From positions 189 through 18,570 of the forward strand of contig DBRH01000008.1 in the NCBI GenBank assembly GCA_002305955.1: a stretch of 18,382 bases of DNA, written 5' to 3'. The DNA comes from Kosmotogaceae bacterium UBA1373. GTDB taxonomy: Bacteria > Thermotogota > Thermotogae > Petrotogales > Kosmotogaceae. The notes under the pieces are model-generated. The model did no database searches, was not told the DNA's origin, and saw nothing but the letters and a program-made list of their open reading frames with translations. Position 1 is the first letter of the stretch. Each line of letters starts with the position of its first letter. Of the stretch, positions 1 through 5,864 are shown piece by piece. The translations under genes and the position numbers were made by a program.

Positions 1-83
1 TCCAGTCCGTTTTCCTGCCTTTTTAGCTCCTTGATAATTATATCGAATACCTCTCTATCCTTTTTACCAAGAACTTCCCACAT
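1..83 (-). CDS. glyA: Serine hydroxymethyltransferase, N-terminal fragment (runs off window)
   Basis: Only the first 27 codons and two bases of the next are present; the gene continues beyond base 1. The translation begins MWEVLGKK and reaches ELKRQENGL, the stretch that in serine hydroxymethyltransferases lies just before the conserved LIASEN motif. The family is a PLP enzyme that interconverts serine and glycine while loading tetrahydrofolate with a one-carbon unit in the cytosol. The ATG at 83..81 is preceded by a clear GGAGGG ribosome binding site at 95..90, directly after the mtnA stop codon, so the start is well supported and the gene probably ends the osmC-mrp-mtnA transcript or lies within it. 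Assignment rests on this short N-terminus alone. Confidence 0.8.
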   Translation of the reverse strand, partial: MWEVLGKKDREVFDIIIKELKRQENGL

Positions 84-95
84 AAGAAACCCTCC

Positions 96-1148
96 TCAGT
101 GTGTCGATTCGAACATCTTTGCGAGTGAAACATCGTACGGTGGTCTTGCGATTCCCTTTTCCGTTATTATGCCTGTAATCAGGTTCCAGGGTGTTACGTC
201 GAACGCGGGGTTGTAACACTTGACACCGTCGGGTGCGATCTGACTCTCCCCGATATGTGTGATCTCTCTGTGACTTCTTTCCTCTATAGGTATCTTTTCC
301 CCATCGCTGCAGGATAGATCCACGGTGCTCAAAGGGGCGGCTATGTAGAAAGGGATTCCATGATTCTGGGCCAGTATCGCCAGCGAGTACGTCCCGATTT
401 TGTTGGCCGAATCACCGTTTGCGGCAATCCTGTCGGCCCCGACAACCACAAGATTCACGTATCCCTTCTTCATTACCCAGCCGGCCATGTTATCGCAAAT
501 AAGAGTCACGTCGATACAAGATTTCATCAACTCCCAGGAGGTCAATCTGGCCCCCTGGAGGTAAGGACGCGTCTCGTCTGCATAAACTCTGACTCTCTTT
601 CCCATCTCTACCGCCGATCTTATAACTCCCAGCGCCGTTCCATAATCAACAGTTGCGAGGGCCCCGGCGTTGCAATGGGTTAGTATTCCGTCGCCATCTC
701 TCACGACCGCGGAACCGTTCTTCCCGATAGACCTGTTTGTGAGTATGTCCTCCCGAGAAATGACTATCGCCTCTCTCTCGAGTGCTTTTATCAATTCCTC
801 TGGATTCAAAGAAGACAAACCGGCAAAAAGCCTTTCCATACGCTCAAGCGCCCAGAAGAGATTGACCGCGGTTGGTCTGCTTTCGGCGAGTCTGTTCTTG
901 ACGGCCTCCATGTGTTCGGCGAGCTCTTCCGGTTTCTTATCGAATTCCATGGCTCCAAGCACGTATCCAAAGGCTGCACTTGCACCTATGGCCGGCGCGC
1001 CCCTGACCACCATGTCCTTTATAGCGCTGTAAACCTCTTCGTGTGTTTGGCATTCTACATAAACTTCCTCGACCGGTAGCCTTCTCTGGTCTATAAATAT
1101 GACTCTGTCGTCGCTCCATTCGAGAGTTATGCTCTTGAACCTGGCCAC
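96..1148 (-). CDS. mtnA: S-methyl-5-thioribose-1-phosphate isomerase
   Basis: A 350-aa protein of full family length. MtnA converts the aldose 5-methylthioribose-1-phosphate to the ketose 5-methylthioribulose-1-phosphate in the methionine salvage pathway. Visible family signatures are RGAPAIGASAAFGY (residues 49-62), THCNAGALATV with the catalytic cysteine at C159, YADETRPYLQGARLT (189-203) and VVGADRIAANGD with the catalytic aspartate at D239. The start is GTG at 1148, one base overlapping the TAG stop of the mrp gene (TAGTG), with AGAGGG/AAGGG purine runs upstream, so translation is probably coupled. The related eIF2B-like and ribose-1,5-bisphosphate isomerases are possible alternatives, but the motif set is that of MtnA. 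No other salvage gene is present in the window. Confidence 0.95.
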   Translation of the reverse strand: MARFKSITLEWSDDRVIFIDQRRLPVEEVYVECQTHEEVYSAIKDMVVRGAPAIGASAAFGYVLGAMEFDKKPEELAEHMEAVKNRLAESRPTAVNLFWALERMERLFAGLSSLNPEELIKALEREAIVISREDILTNRSIGKNGSAVVRDGDGILTHCNAGALATVDYGTALGVIRSAVEMGKRVRVYADETRPYLQGARLTSWELMKSCIDVTLICDNMAGWVMKKGYVNLVVVGADRIAANGDSANKIGTYSLAILAQNHGIPFYIAAPLSTVDLSCSDGEKIPIEERSHREITHIGESQIAPDGVKCYNPAFDVTPWNLITGIITEKGIARPPYDVSLAKMFESTH

Positions 1149-1954
1149 TATCCCTTCACCCTCTGCAAGAGATTGTAGATCATACTCCTGTAGGCTTCCT
1201 CAAGCCGGGAGCCTCTCATATGTGTCACTATTCCCTGACCGTTATCGGCCAGTCCCACCAGTTTCGGGTCGAAAGGCAGACTGGCCAGAAGCGGAATGGA
1301 ATAGCTCTCTGAGAGCCGTTTGCCGCCGCCACTTCCGAAAAGGTCTATTCTTTCGCCGCACTTTGGACAGGTGAGATAGGACATATTCTCCACCAGTCCA
1401 AGAATCTTTCTGTGCATGGTCTTGACTAGGTTGATCGCTCTCTTGACGTCCTGGACGGCAACCTCCTGTGGGGTTGTCACGATCAGGGCGCCTACATCGG
1501 TGAGAGTCTGAAGAACGGTGAGCGGTTCATCACCGGTGCCGGGAGGAGAGTCTATGACCAGAAAGTCCAGTTCACCCCAGATAACGTCTCCGAGGAACTG
1601 GTATATCGCGGTGGTCTTCATGGGACCTCTCCAGACCACCGGCGCATCCTCTTCTATGAAGCTGGAGATGCTCATGACTTTAAGGTTTGGAAGAACTTCG
1701 GGCGGAAAGATCTGCTCCTCCACGATCTCCGGACTCTTCTTCAGACCGACCATTCTCGAGACGTTGGGACCGTGCAGATCGACGTCCATCAATCCGGTCT
1801 TATAACCTTCATCGGCGAGCGCGAGTGCGAGGTTAACCGCCACCGTTGATTTTCCCACTCCGCCTTTTCCCGACATGACGAGGATCTTGTTCTTTATGGT
1901 TTTAACGTTGTCAATTATCTTTTGCATTGTCTGGGCCATTTCTTCTGAGTTCAA
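1148..1954 (-). CDS. mrp: Mrp/NBP35-family P-loop ATPase (Fe-S cluster carrier)
   Basis: A 268-aa soluble protein of the Mrp/ApbC/NBP35 branch of the MinD/ParA ATPases. These proteins bind and deliver [4Fe-4S] clusters to apoenzymes. A deviant Walker A motif GKGGVGKS sits at residues 29-36, Walker A' LMDVDLHGPN follows near 55-64, Walker B VIDSPPGTGD at 133-142, and a CPKC pair (C196, C199) near the C-terminus is the cluster-bridging site of dimers. There is no N-terminal DUF59 domain, so this is the short form. The start is TTG at 1954: its TTGA shares four bases with the osmC stop and GGAGGA lies 7 nt upstream, which makes TTG convincing. Linkage to osmC and mtnA suggests shared sulfur or redox physiology, but this is inference. 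Confidence 0.93.
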   Translation of the reverse strand: MNSEEMAQTMQKIIDNVKTIKNKILVMSGKGGVGKSTVAVNLALALADEGYKTGLMDVDLHGPNVSRMVGLKKSPEIVEEQIFPPEVLPNLKVMSISSFIEEDAPVVWRGPMKTTAIYQFLGDVIWGELDFLVIDSPPGTGDEPLTVLQTLTDVGALIVTTPQEVAVQDVKRAINLVKTMHRKILGLVENMSYLTCPKCGERIDLFGSGGGKRLSESYSIPLLASLPFDPKLVGLADNGQGIVTHMRGSRLEEAYRSMIYNLLQRVKG

Positions 1955-2373
1955 GTTGCGTCCTCCTCGTATTCGATTTTAAGGGTGATGTCGACAGCCT
2001 TCTTGAGCATGGCCGATACCGAGCAGTATCTCTCCTGCGAAAGACTTACGGCCTTTTCGATTTTATCCTTTGGCAGTTCTTTACCGACGAAGTGGTAAAC
2101 CAGCTCGATTTTCGTGAAGACCCTCGGGTGTTCCTGTGCATACTCGTAATTGGCCGATATCCAGTATTTATAAACCTCGACCTTCATCTTGTTCAGAATA
2201 GCCACGATATCCATCGAGGTACAGCCCATCAAAGCGGCCAGTACCGTTTCCATCGGTGTGGGGGCGGAACCGTCGCCACCGGAGGCCTCTTTCGCGTCCA
2301 TGTGAATGTCGTGCCCCGACGGTGTCCTTGCGTGGAAAGCCATCTTCCCGATCCGTTTCACCACGTAATCCAT
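1951..2373 (-). CDS. OsmC-family thiol peroxidase-like protein
   Basis: A 140-aa protein of the OsmC/Ohr superfamily, whose members reduce hydroperoxides with a cysteine pair in the cytosol. The two expected cysteines are present: C51 in ALMGCTSMD at the start of the central helix, and C117 in ERYCSVS. The SGGDGSAPTPMETVLAAL stretch (31-48) is the usual approach to the first cysteine. I place the start at ATG 2373, not at the upstream ATG at 2415: GGAGGA lies at 2385..2380 with correct spacing, and the upstream extension would translate a terminator hairpin. The gene ends in a 4-nt overlap with the TTG start of mrp. Whether it belongs to the OsmC or the YhfA-like subgroup cannot be told by eye. 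Confidence 0.88.
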   Translation of the reverse strand: MDYVVKRIGKMAFHARTPSGHDIHMDAKEASGGDGSAPTPMETVLAALMGCTSMDIVAILNKMKVEVYKYWISANYEYAQEHPRVFTKIELVYHFVGKELPKDKIEKAVSLSQERYCSVSAMLKKAVDITLKIEYEEDAT

Positions 2374-2385
2374 TTCACATCCTCC

Positions 2386-2410
2386 AAAAAAAAGGGGCTT
2401 CAAGCCCCTT
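2386..2410 (-). terminator. Intrinsic terminator after rplT
   Basis: On the minus strand GGGGC (2408..2404) pairs with GCCCC (2398..2394). The stem extends by AA/TT on its outer side (2410-2409 with 2393-2392) and by two further possible A-T pairs inside, giving 7-9 bp around a 1-5 nt loop. A run of eight T follows immediately (2393..2386). This is a textbook factor-independent terminator for infC-rpmI-rplT. The T-run ends at the first base of the osmC ribosome binding site. Confidence 0.88.
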
Positions 2411-2415
2411 CTCAT

Positions 2416-2775
2416 TCATTTTTCGGCCAGAGTCGATTTGGCCAGTTCGCAGTAGTCCTTGAAAGTGTCGAAATCGTTCACCGCCAGGTCGGCCAGCATC
2501 TTCCTGTTTATGTTGACTCCGGCTATCTTCAGACCGTGGATGAGATCGTTGTATTTCGTGCCTGCTATTCTCGCACCGGCGTTTATTCTGGTTATCCAGA
2601 GCTTTCTGAAATCTCTTTTCTTTATCTTTCTTCCGGCGTAAGCGTAAACTCCGGATCTAATGTAATACTGTTTGGCCAGCCTGTACCTTCTGCTGAGAGC
2701 TCCCCTGTAACCGCGGGCGGCCTTCAGGTACTTTATCTTCTTTTTCTTAGAATTGACTCCACCTTTTACTCGCAT
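2416..2775 (-). CDS. rplT: 50S ribosomal protein L20
   Basis: A 119-aa basic protein of exactly the usual L20 length. L20 binds 23S rRNA early in large-subunit assembly and, in several bacteria, represses its own operon by binding the mRNA leader. Signature stretches are MRVKGGVNSKKKKIKYLKAA at the N-terminus, RLAKQYYIRSGVYAYAGRK, and WITRINAGARIAGTKYNDLI followed by the C-terminal globular part DRKMLADLAV-like (here NRKMLADLAVND). ATG at 2775 follows AAGAGGTGGT 6 nt upstream. The gene is 23 bases downstream of rpmI and is followed by an intrinsic terminator. Confidence 0.98.
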   Translation of the reverse strand: MRVKGGVNSKKKKIKYLKAARGYRGALSRRYRLAKQYYIRSGVYAYAGRKIKKRDFRKLWITRINAGARIAGTKYNDLIHGLKIAGVNINRKMLADLAVNDFDTFKDYCELAKSTLAEK

Positions 2776-2798
2776 CTAAATACCACCTCTTAATCGGG

Positions 2799-3002
2799 TC
2801 AAATGCCCAGGCTTTTCTTGACTTTCTTTTCGTAGCCGCCTTCGACAACCGTCCAGTTTCTGGCTTCACGGCGGTTGCTTTCGCTCTTCTTGCCCGTGTT
2901 ATGGCCAGTACCGGAATGGTTTCTCATGATCTTGCCACTGCCCGTTATTTTGAACCTCTTGGCACTCGCCCTATGCGTCTTCATCTTTACTTTGTTGCTC
3001 AT
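2799..3002 (-). CDS. rpmI: 50S ribosomal protein L35
   Basis: A 67-aa, very basic protein. The N-terminal KVKMKTHRASAKRFKITG and the following RNHSGTGHN-like segment are diagnostic for L35. ATG at 3002 is preceded by AAGGAGGT, the strongest Shine-Dalgarno of the operon. That site lies inside the 3' end of infC, and the first 32 bases of rpmI overlap the infC tail in another frame. This links the translation of the two genes. Confidence 0.97.
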   Translation of the reverse strand: MSNKVKMKTHRASAKRFKITGSGKIMRNHSGTGHNTGKKSESNRREARNWTVVEGGYEKKVKKSLGI

Positions 3003-3537
3003 TCTCTTTACCTCCTTGAGGAGCTGCCTTTGGCTTGAGTATCATCCACATATCTCTTCCCTCCAGTTTTGGAGGTCTATCGACATCGGAAATCTGCTGA
3101 AGCTGGGTCGAAACCCTGTTGAGGATTTCCTTCCCTTTATCTGAAAAGACGATCTCCCTTCCCCTGAACATGATGACTACTCTTACTTTGTTTCCCTTTT
3201 CAAGGAACTCCTGTATTCTGTTCGTCTTCGTCTGGAAGTCGTGCTCGTCGATTCTTATCCTGAACTTCATCTCTTTGAGCTGTGTCTGTTTGGTCTTCTT
3301 TTTGGCTTCCTTTTTCCTCTTGTCTTTTTCGTACTTGTACTTCCCGTAGTCCATTATCCTTGCCACCGGCGGATTGGCGGCCGGAGAAACCAGAACCAGA
3401 TCCAGGTTCTTCTCCCTGGCTATCTTCAGCGCTTCTGTCGTTGCGACCACGCCCAGTTGTTCACCGTTAACATCGACGAGTCTAACTGTTCTGGCCACGA
3501 TTTCGTTGTTCTTAGGTGTCGAATCACCTTTCGCGAT
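2971..3537 (-). CDS. infC: Translation initiation factor IF-3, ATC start
   Basis: A 188-aa IF3, which binds the 30S subunit, prevents 50S joining and proofreads start codons. The N domain contains NEIVARTVRLVDVNGEQLGV, matching the conserved NE-x-I-x-A-x-x-VRL segment of the family; PPVARIMDYGKYKYE closes that domain and begins the linker. The C domain carries FRIRIDEHDFQTK and VVIMFRGREI. The first conventional in-frame start (GTG at 3498) would delete the conserved NEI segment and has no ribosome binding site. An ATC at 3537..3535 does have one (GAGGTGAT at 3550..3543), and an in-frame TGA at 3546..3544 rules out anything further upstream. ATC is a discriminated start codon as known for infC elsewhere (AUU in E. 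coli), where IF3 represses itself. The last ten or so residues (acidic, ENEQQSKDEDA) are the overlap with rpmI. Confidence 0.93.
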   Translation of the reverse strand: MAKGDSTPKNNEIVARTVRLVDVNGEQLGVVATTEALKIAREKNLDLVLVSPAANPPVARIMDYGKYKYEKDKRKKEAKKKTKQTQLKEMKFRIRIDEHDFQTKTNRIQEFLEKGNKVRVVIMFRGREIVFSDKGKEILNRVSTQLQQISDVDRPPKLEGRDMWMILKPKAAPQGGKENEQQSKDEDA

Positions 3538-3657
3538 ACTACATCACCTCTCCAAATGAAAATTGGCGGAATAACCCGCCAAGTCAATAACCTTATAGGT
3601 ATCGACCCCTCGACCTTAAGGCGGGGGTGGGAGATAAACTCCGCTTAATCTAAAAAC
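3538..3657 (-). promoter_or_regulatory. Structured mRNA leader of infC-rpmI-rplT, candidate autoregulatory element
   Basis: The 120 nt between the encoded CCA of tRNA-Lys and the infC start hold several foldable elements. First, a bulged stem-loop at 3621..3591: CCTTA/TAAGG, bulged A, AGGT/ACCT, bulged AT, CGA/TCG, with a GGGG loop. Second, a 7-bp GC-rich hairpin at 3582..3563 (TTGGCGG/CCGCCAA, 6-nt loop) followed by TTTTCATTT, which resembles a terminator. Third, CCCGCC at 3625..3620 is complementary to GGCGGG at 3580..3575 and would disrupt both. Fourth, TCTCC at 3634..3630 could pair with the GGAGA of the infC ribosome binding site. In other bacteria this operon is controlled through its leader by L20 or IF3; that this leader works likewise is inference. 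Confidence 0.6.
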
Positions 3658-3733
3658 TGGTGAGCCGTGCAGGGATCGAACCTGCAACCTATTGATTAAG
3701 AATCAATCGCTCTGCCTGCTGAGCTAACGGCCC
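3658..3733 (-). tRNA. tRNA-Lys (anticodon CTT), CCA encoded
   Basis: The minus strand folds as a complete cloverleaf. The acceptor stem is GGGCCGT/ACGGCTC with one G-U pair, the D stem GCTC/GAGC, the anticodon stem ATTGA/TCAAT with loop TTCTTAA (anticodon CTT, reading AAG lysine), and the T arm GCAGG/CCTGC with TTCGATC. The discriminator is A at 3661, and the 3' CCA is encoded at 3660..3658. The promoter upstream is excellent, and no terminator separates this tRNA from the infC leader. Confidence 0.97.
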
Positions 3734-3746
3734 ACTGACGTTTTTT

Positions 3747-3775
3747 ATTGTATATCATCGATCCGGTCCTGTCAA
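3747..3775 (-). promoter_or_regulatory. Strong sigma-70-type promoter for tRNA-Lys (and probably infC)
   Basis: A perfect -35 TTGACA (3775..3770) and a near-perfect -10 TACAAT (3752..3747) are separated by exactly 17 bp. The predicted start near 3740 lies about 7 nt before the mature tRNA 5' end. The -35 begins 9 bases after the nitrilase stop codon. No comparably good promoter is visible between the tRNA and infC. Confidence 0.88.
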
Positions 3776-3783
3776 CCAGTTCT

Positions 3784-4587
3784 TCAACGGTAAAGGTCCT
3801 CTCGCATGTTCGCGAAGTACCCGTGGGAGTTGCCAGATTCTTTGTACCTGTATCTCTCCACCTGATGGATGTCGAGATCGGTCAGACAGAATCCTTCGCC
3901 CTTTCCGCAGTCGCACATTATTTCCCCCGAAGGCGAGACGATTCTGCTCTCTCCAAACATCTCCATGGAAGGACACCTACCACTCTGGCTTGCCGCAGCG
4001 AGGAAACAACCGTTTTCTATGGCCCTCGCACGAGTAGCTACTTCGTAGATCTCTCTCCTCTCCCTCCCGAAGGCGAAAGGGACGAGCAACACCTGCGCAC
4101 CTTCTCTGGAAAGCTTTCTGGATATCTCTGGGAAACCGATCTCGTAGCACATGAGTATCCCGAACTTCACCCCCGCGAACTCGAAGCTCTTCAGTGAGTT
4201 ACCGGGCTTGAAAACGTTTTTCTCGTTGCGAAAGAGGTGCGTCTTGTTGTAATATACAGGTTCGCCGTAAGGAAGCATTATCACGGAAGAGTTGTAGAGG
4301 TCCTCTCCGGTCTTGTTGACTACGCCACCGACTATGGCTATGTCGTTGTAGTCGGAAAGAGCCGAGAGCGTTTCTATGGTCTCCTCCTGCATCTCGATGG
4401 CACTCTTAATGACCCCCTCGTCAGTCCCGTAACCGCTGTTGAACATCTCCGGCAGAAGAACGAGATCCACCTCTTCTTCCACAAGATTTTCGATGTAATT
4501 GACTGCTTTTTCGAGGTTTTCGCCAGGTTCGTCTGTCTTAGAATTGAACTGAACTACTCCGATCCTTATCCTCTTTTCTTTACCCAT
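3784..4587 (-). CDS. Carbon-nitrogen hydrolase (nitrilase superfamily)
   Basis: A 267-aa cytosolic enzyme of normal family length. The Glu-Lys-Cys catalytic triad is visible: E47 in LVLLPEMFNSGY, K115 in VYYNKTHLF, and C147 in GILMCYEIGFPE. Members hydrolyse C-N bonds of amides, such as omega-amidase, N-carbamoyl-putrescine amidase or beta-ureidopropionase. The substrate cannot be read from the sequence; the FRNEKNVFKPG segment and the short length fit the general amidase branch (omega-amidase/YafV-like). The ATG at 4587 lies 2 nt after the stop of the membrane-protein gene, within a purine-rich GGGATGGGATGG context, so it is probably the last gene of a three-gene operon. No terminator follows; the tRNA-Lys promoter begins at once. 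Confidence 0.9.
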   Translation of the reverse strand: MGKEKRIRIGVVQFNSKTDEPGENLEKAVNYIENLVEEEVDLVLLPEMFNSGYGTDEGVIKSAIEMQEETIETLSALSDYNDIAIVGGVVNKTGEDLYNSSVIMLPYGEPVYYNKTHLFRNEKNVFKPGNSLKSFEFAGVKFGILMCYEIGFPEISRKLSREGAQVLLVPFAFGRERREIYEVATRARAIENGCFLAAASQSGRCPSMEMFGESRIVSPSGEIMCDCGKGEGFCLTDLDIHQVERYRYKESGNSHGYFANMREDLYR

Positions 4588-4589
4588 GA

Positions 4590-5075
4590 TTATTCCATCC
4601 CATCCCGTCCGGTGTAGTTTCTATCTATAGGTTTCAATATCCTTCTCACATCCTGAAGTGCAACCAGGACCATGAGCGCTCCGGCCAGAAGGATACCTTT
4701 CGTTCCAAGTTTGGCGTATGCCACCTGTGCCAGGGATACGGCTATCAGTGTCCAGCATCCACAGGCGAACAGGATAGAAAGCGTCTTCCTGCGATGAAAG
4801 AGCCCATATAACCCCGAGACTCCCTGCGCCACCGCCAGTAGAAAGATTTGATCGCCGTACAGTGGCGCCGATGTATTTTGCAAATATCCAAAGATGAGCA
4901 GCGCGTAAAACAGAACGAACGTGAGATTCTGGATTCGACTCACTCTATGACTCTCCCTGCCGAGCAACACACCGGCGACCATTACGGACGAGACCAGCAA
5001 TCCTCGCAGCAGTCCATGACCCATGATCGGCATCAAGAAGAGGGGAATCAAAGAGAAAATTATTCTGTAAAGCAT
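4590..5075 (-). CDS. Multi-pass membrane protein of unknown function
   Basis: A 161-aa hydrophobic protein I do not recognise. Five or six membrane segments are visible at about residues 5-25, 27-40, 50-67, 76-92, 99-118 and 124-143. Short basic loops (RESHRVSR, HRRK, VRRILK) suggest cytoplasmic faces, and the C-terminal tail is hydrophilic. There are no conserved catalytic motifs. The ATG at 5075 is one base after the stop of the TPR-protein gene and the stop is 2 nt before the nitrilase start, so all three genes are almost certainly co-transcribed. It could be a permease-like or membrane-anchoring partner of its neighbours, but nothing in the sequence settles this. Confidence 0.75.
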   Translation of the reverse strand: MLYRIIFSLIPLFLMPIMGHGLLRGLLVSSVMVAGVLLGRESHRVSRIQNLTFVLFYALLIFGYLQNTSAPLYGDQIFLLAVAQGVSGLYGLFHRRKTLSILFACGCWTLIAVSLAQVAYAKLGTKGILLAGALMVLVALQDVRRILKPIDRNYTGRDGME

Positions 5076-5076
5076 T

Positions 5077-5793
5077 TCAATATCCGTTTTCCGCCAACCA
5101 CTTCTGTGCCTTTTCCTTCGATTCCTGGCCCTGAACGATGAAGTCCGTCTGGAGCTCCATCTCGACGACCTTTCTGTAGTACTGGGCGGCCAGGTCTTTT
5201 TTCTTCCAGATCTCGTAAAGGAGTGCGAGTTCGTAGTAAGAGTTAATATATGCCGGATCGTTCTCTATTGCTTTCAAAAACCTGTCTTCGGATTTGTCGT
5301 AGTTTCTGTACGGCCAGGGCGTATCTCTATCCCTCATGCCTTTGGCTATGAATGGAAAGGGGCTTTCGGACATCAATTCCATCGCCTTGTCGATGCTCTT
5401 ATCGAAATCTGTTATAAGAAACATCGACTGAATAATCCCGGCCATCTGTGCCAGCTGTCCTATCGAGGCTCCTTTCACGTAGTAAGCCATACCGTAATTC
5501 GGGTTCAACTTTATCGCCTTTTCCGCGAGTTCCCGCGATGTCTTGTAGTGGGATTCCCTGGTCTTCTTGTCCTCTATCCAGTTTGCGTATTCCCTGTGAC
5601 AATCGGCCAGAAGCGTTAAGATTTCGTAGTCGTTCAGATCTTCTTTTTCGACTTTTGTTATGAACTCGGACATCTGTTGCGAATCTTGCATCGATCTGAT
5701 CTGTACAAACTCTCCCAGCAGAGTTTCGAAATCGCTGGAAAAAGCGAAAACGGTACTCCCCAAAACGATCAGAAAGAGAAGTAGTTTCTTCAT
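5077..5793 (-). CDS. Exported TPR-repeat protein
   Basis: A 238-aa protein. It begins with a signal peptide (MKKLLLFLIVLGSTVFAFS, likely cleaved around residues 17-20), then a helical body with TPR-like repeats. The clearest are around ELAEKAIKLNPNYGMAYYVKG in the middle and FLKAIENDPAYINSYYELAL plus LAAQYYRKVVEME near the end. TPR arrays bind protein partners; this one should act outside the cytoplasmic membrane. I choose ATG 5793 because GGGAGGTG lies at 5810..5803 and the signal peptide begins exactly there; the longer reading from 5844 would put 17 non-signal residues in front. It is the first gene of an operon with a membrane protein and a nitrilase. No specific function can be named. 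Confidence 0.85.
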   Translation of the reverse strand: MKKLLLFLIVLGSTVFAFSSDFETLLGEFVQIRSMQDSQQMSEFITKVEKEDLNDYEILTLLADCHREYANWIEDKKTRESHYKTSRELAEKAIKLNPNYGMAYYVKGASIGQLAQMAGIIQSMFLITDFDKSIDKAMELMSESPFPFIAKGMRDRDTPWPYRNYDKSEDRFLKAIENDPAYINSYYELALLYEIWKKKDLAAQYYRKVVEMELQTDFIVQGQESKEKAQKWLAENGY

Positions 5794-5832
5794 AAAAAAG
5801 CGCACCTCCCTAAAAGAATGTATGATAGGAGT

Positions 5833-5838
5833 ATTATA
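5833..5838 (-). promoter_or_regulatory. Candidate -10 element for the TPR-protein operon
   Basis: A perfect TATAAT on the minus strand lies 40 bases before the ATG at 5793, inside the 71-bp divergent spacer shared with thiI. No good -35 is found 16-18 bp upstream, where the thiI ribosome binding site lies. The surrounding AT-rich stretch could also serve thiI on the plus strand (for example TATGAT at 5821-5826), so the assignment to one gene is uncertain. Confidence 0.4.
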
Positions 5839-5864
5839 TATCATGCAAGAAAGGAGTTATTCCA

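Noticed and set aside
2374..2415. Longer osmC start at ATG 2415
   Set aside because: The extra residues would translate the rplT terminator stem and the ribosome binding site of the ATG at 2373.
1927..2793. A 288-codon plus-strand open frame antisense to osmC and rplT
   Set aside because: It runs through the L20 and OsmC genes on the other strand, reads across the terminator and shows no family motif; a mirror of constrained minus-strand genes.
3651..3660. T-run just after tRNA-Lys as a terminator
   Set aside because: The five T follow the CCA without a dedicated hairpin; the tRNA fold itself is separated from the run by the CCA and discriminator.
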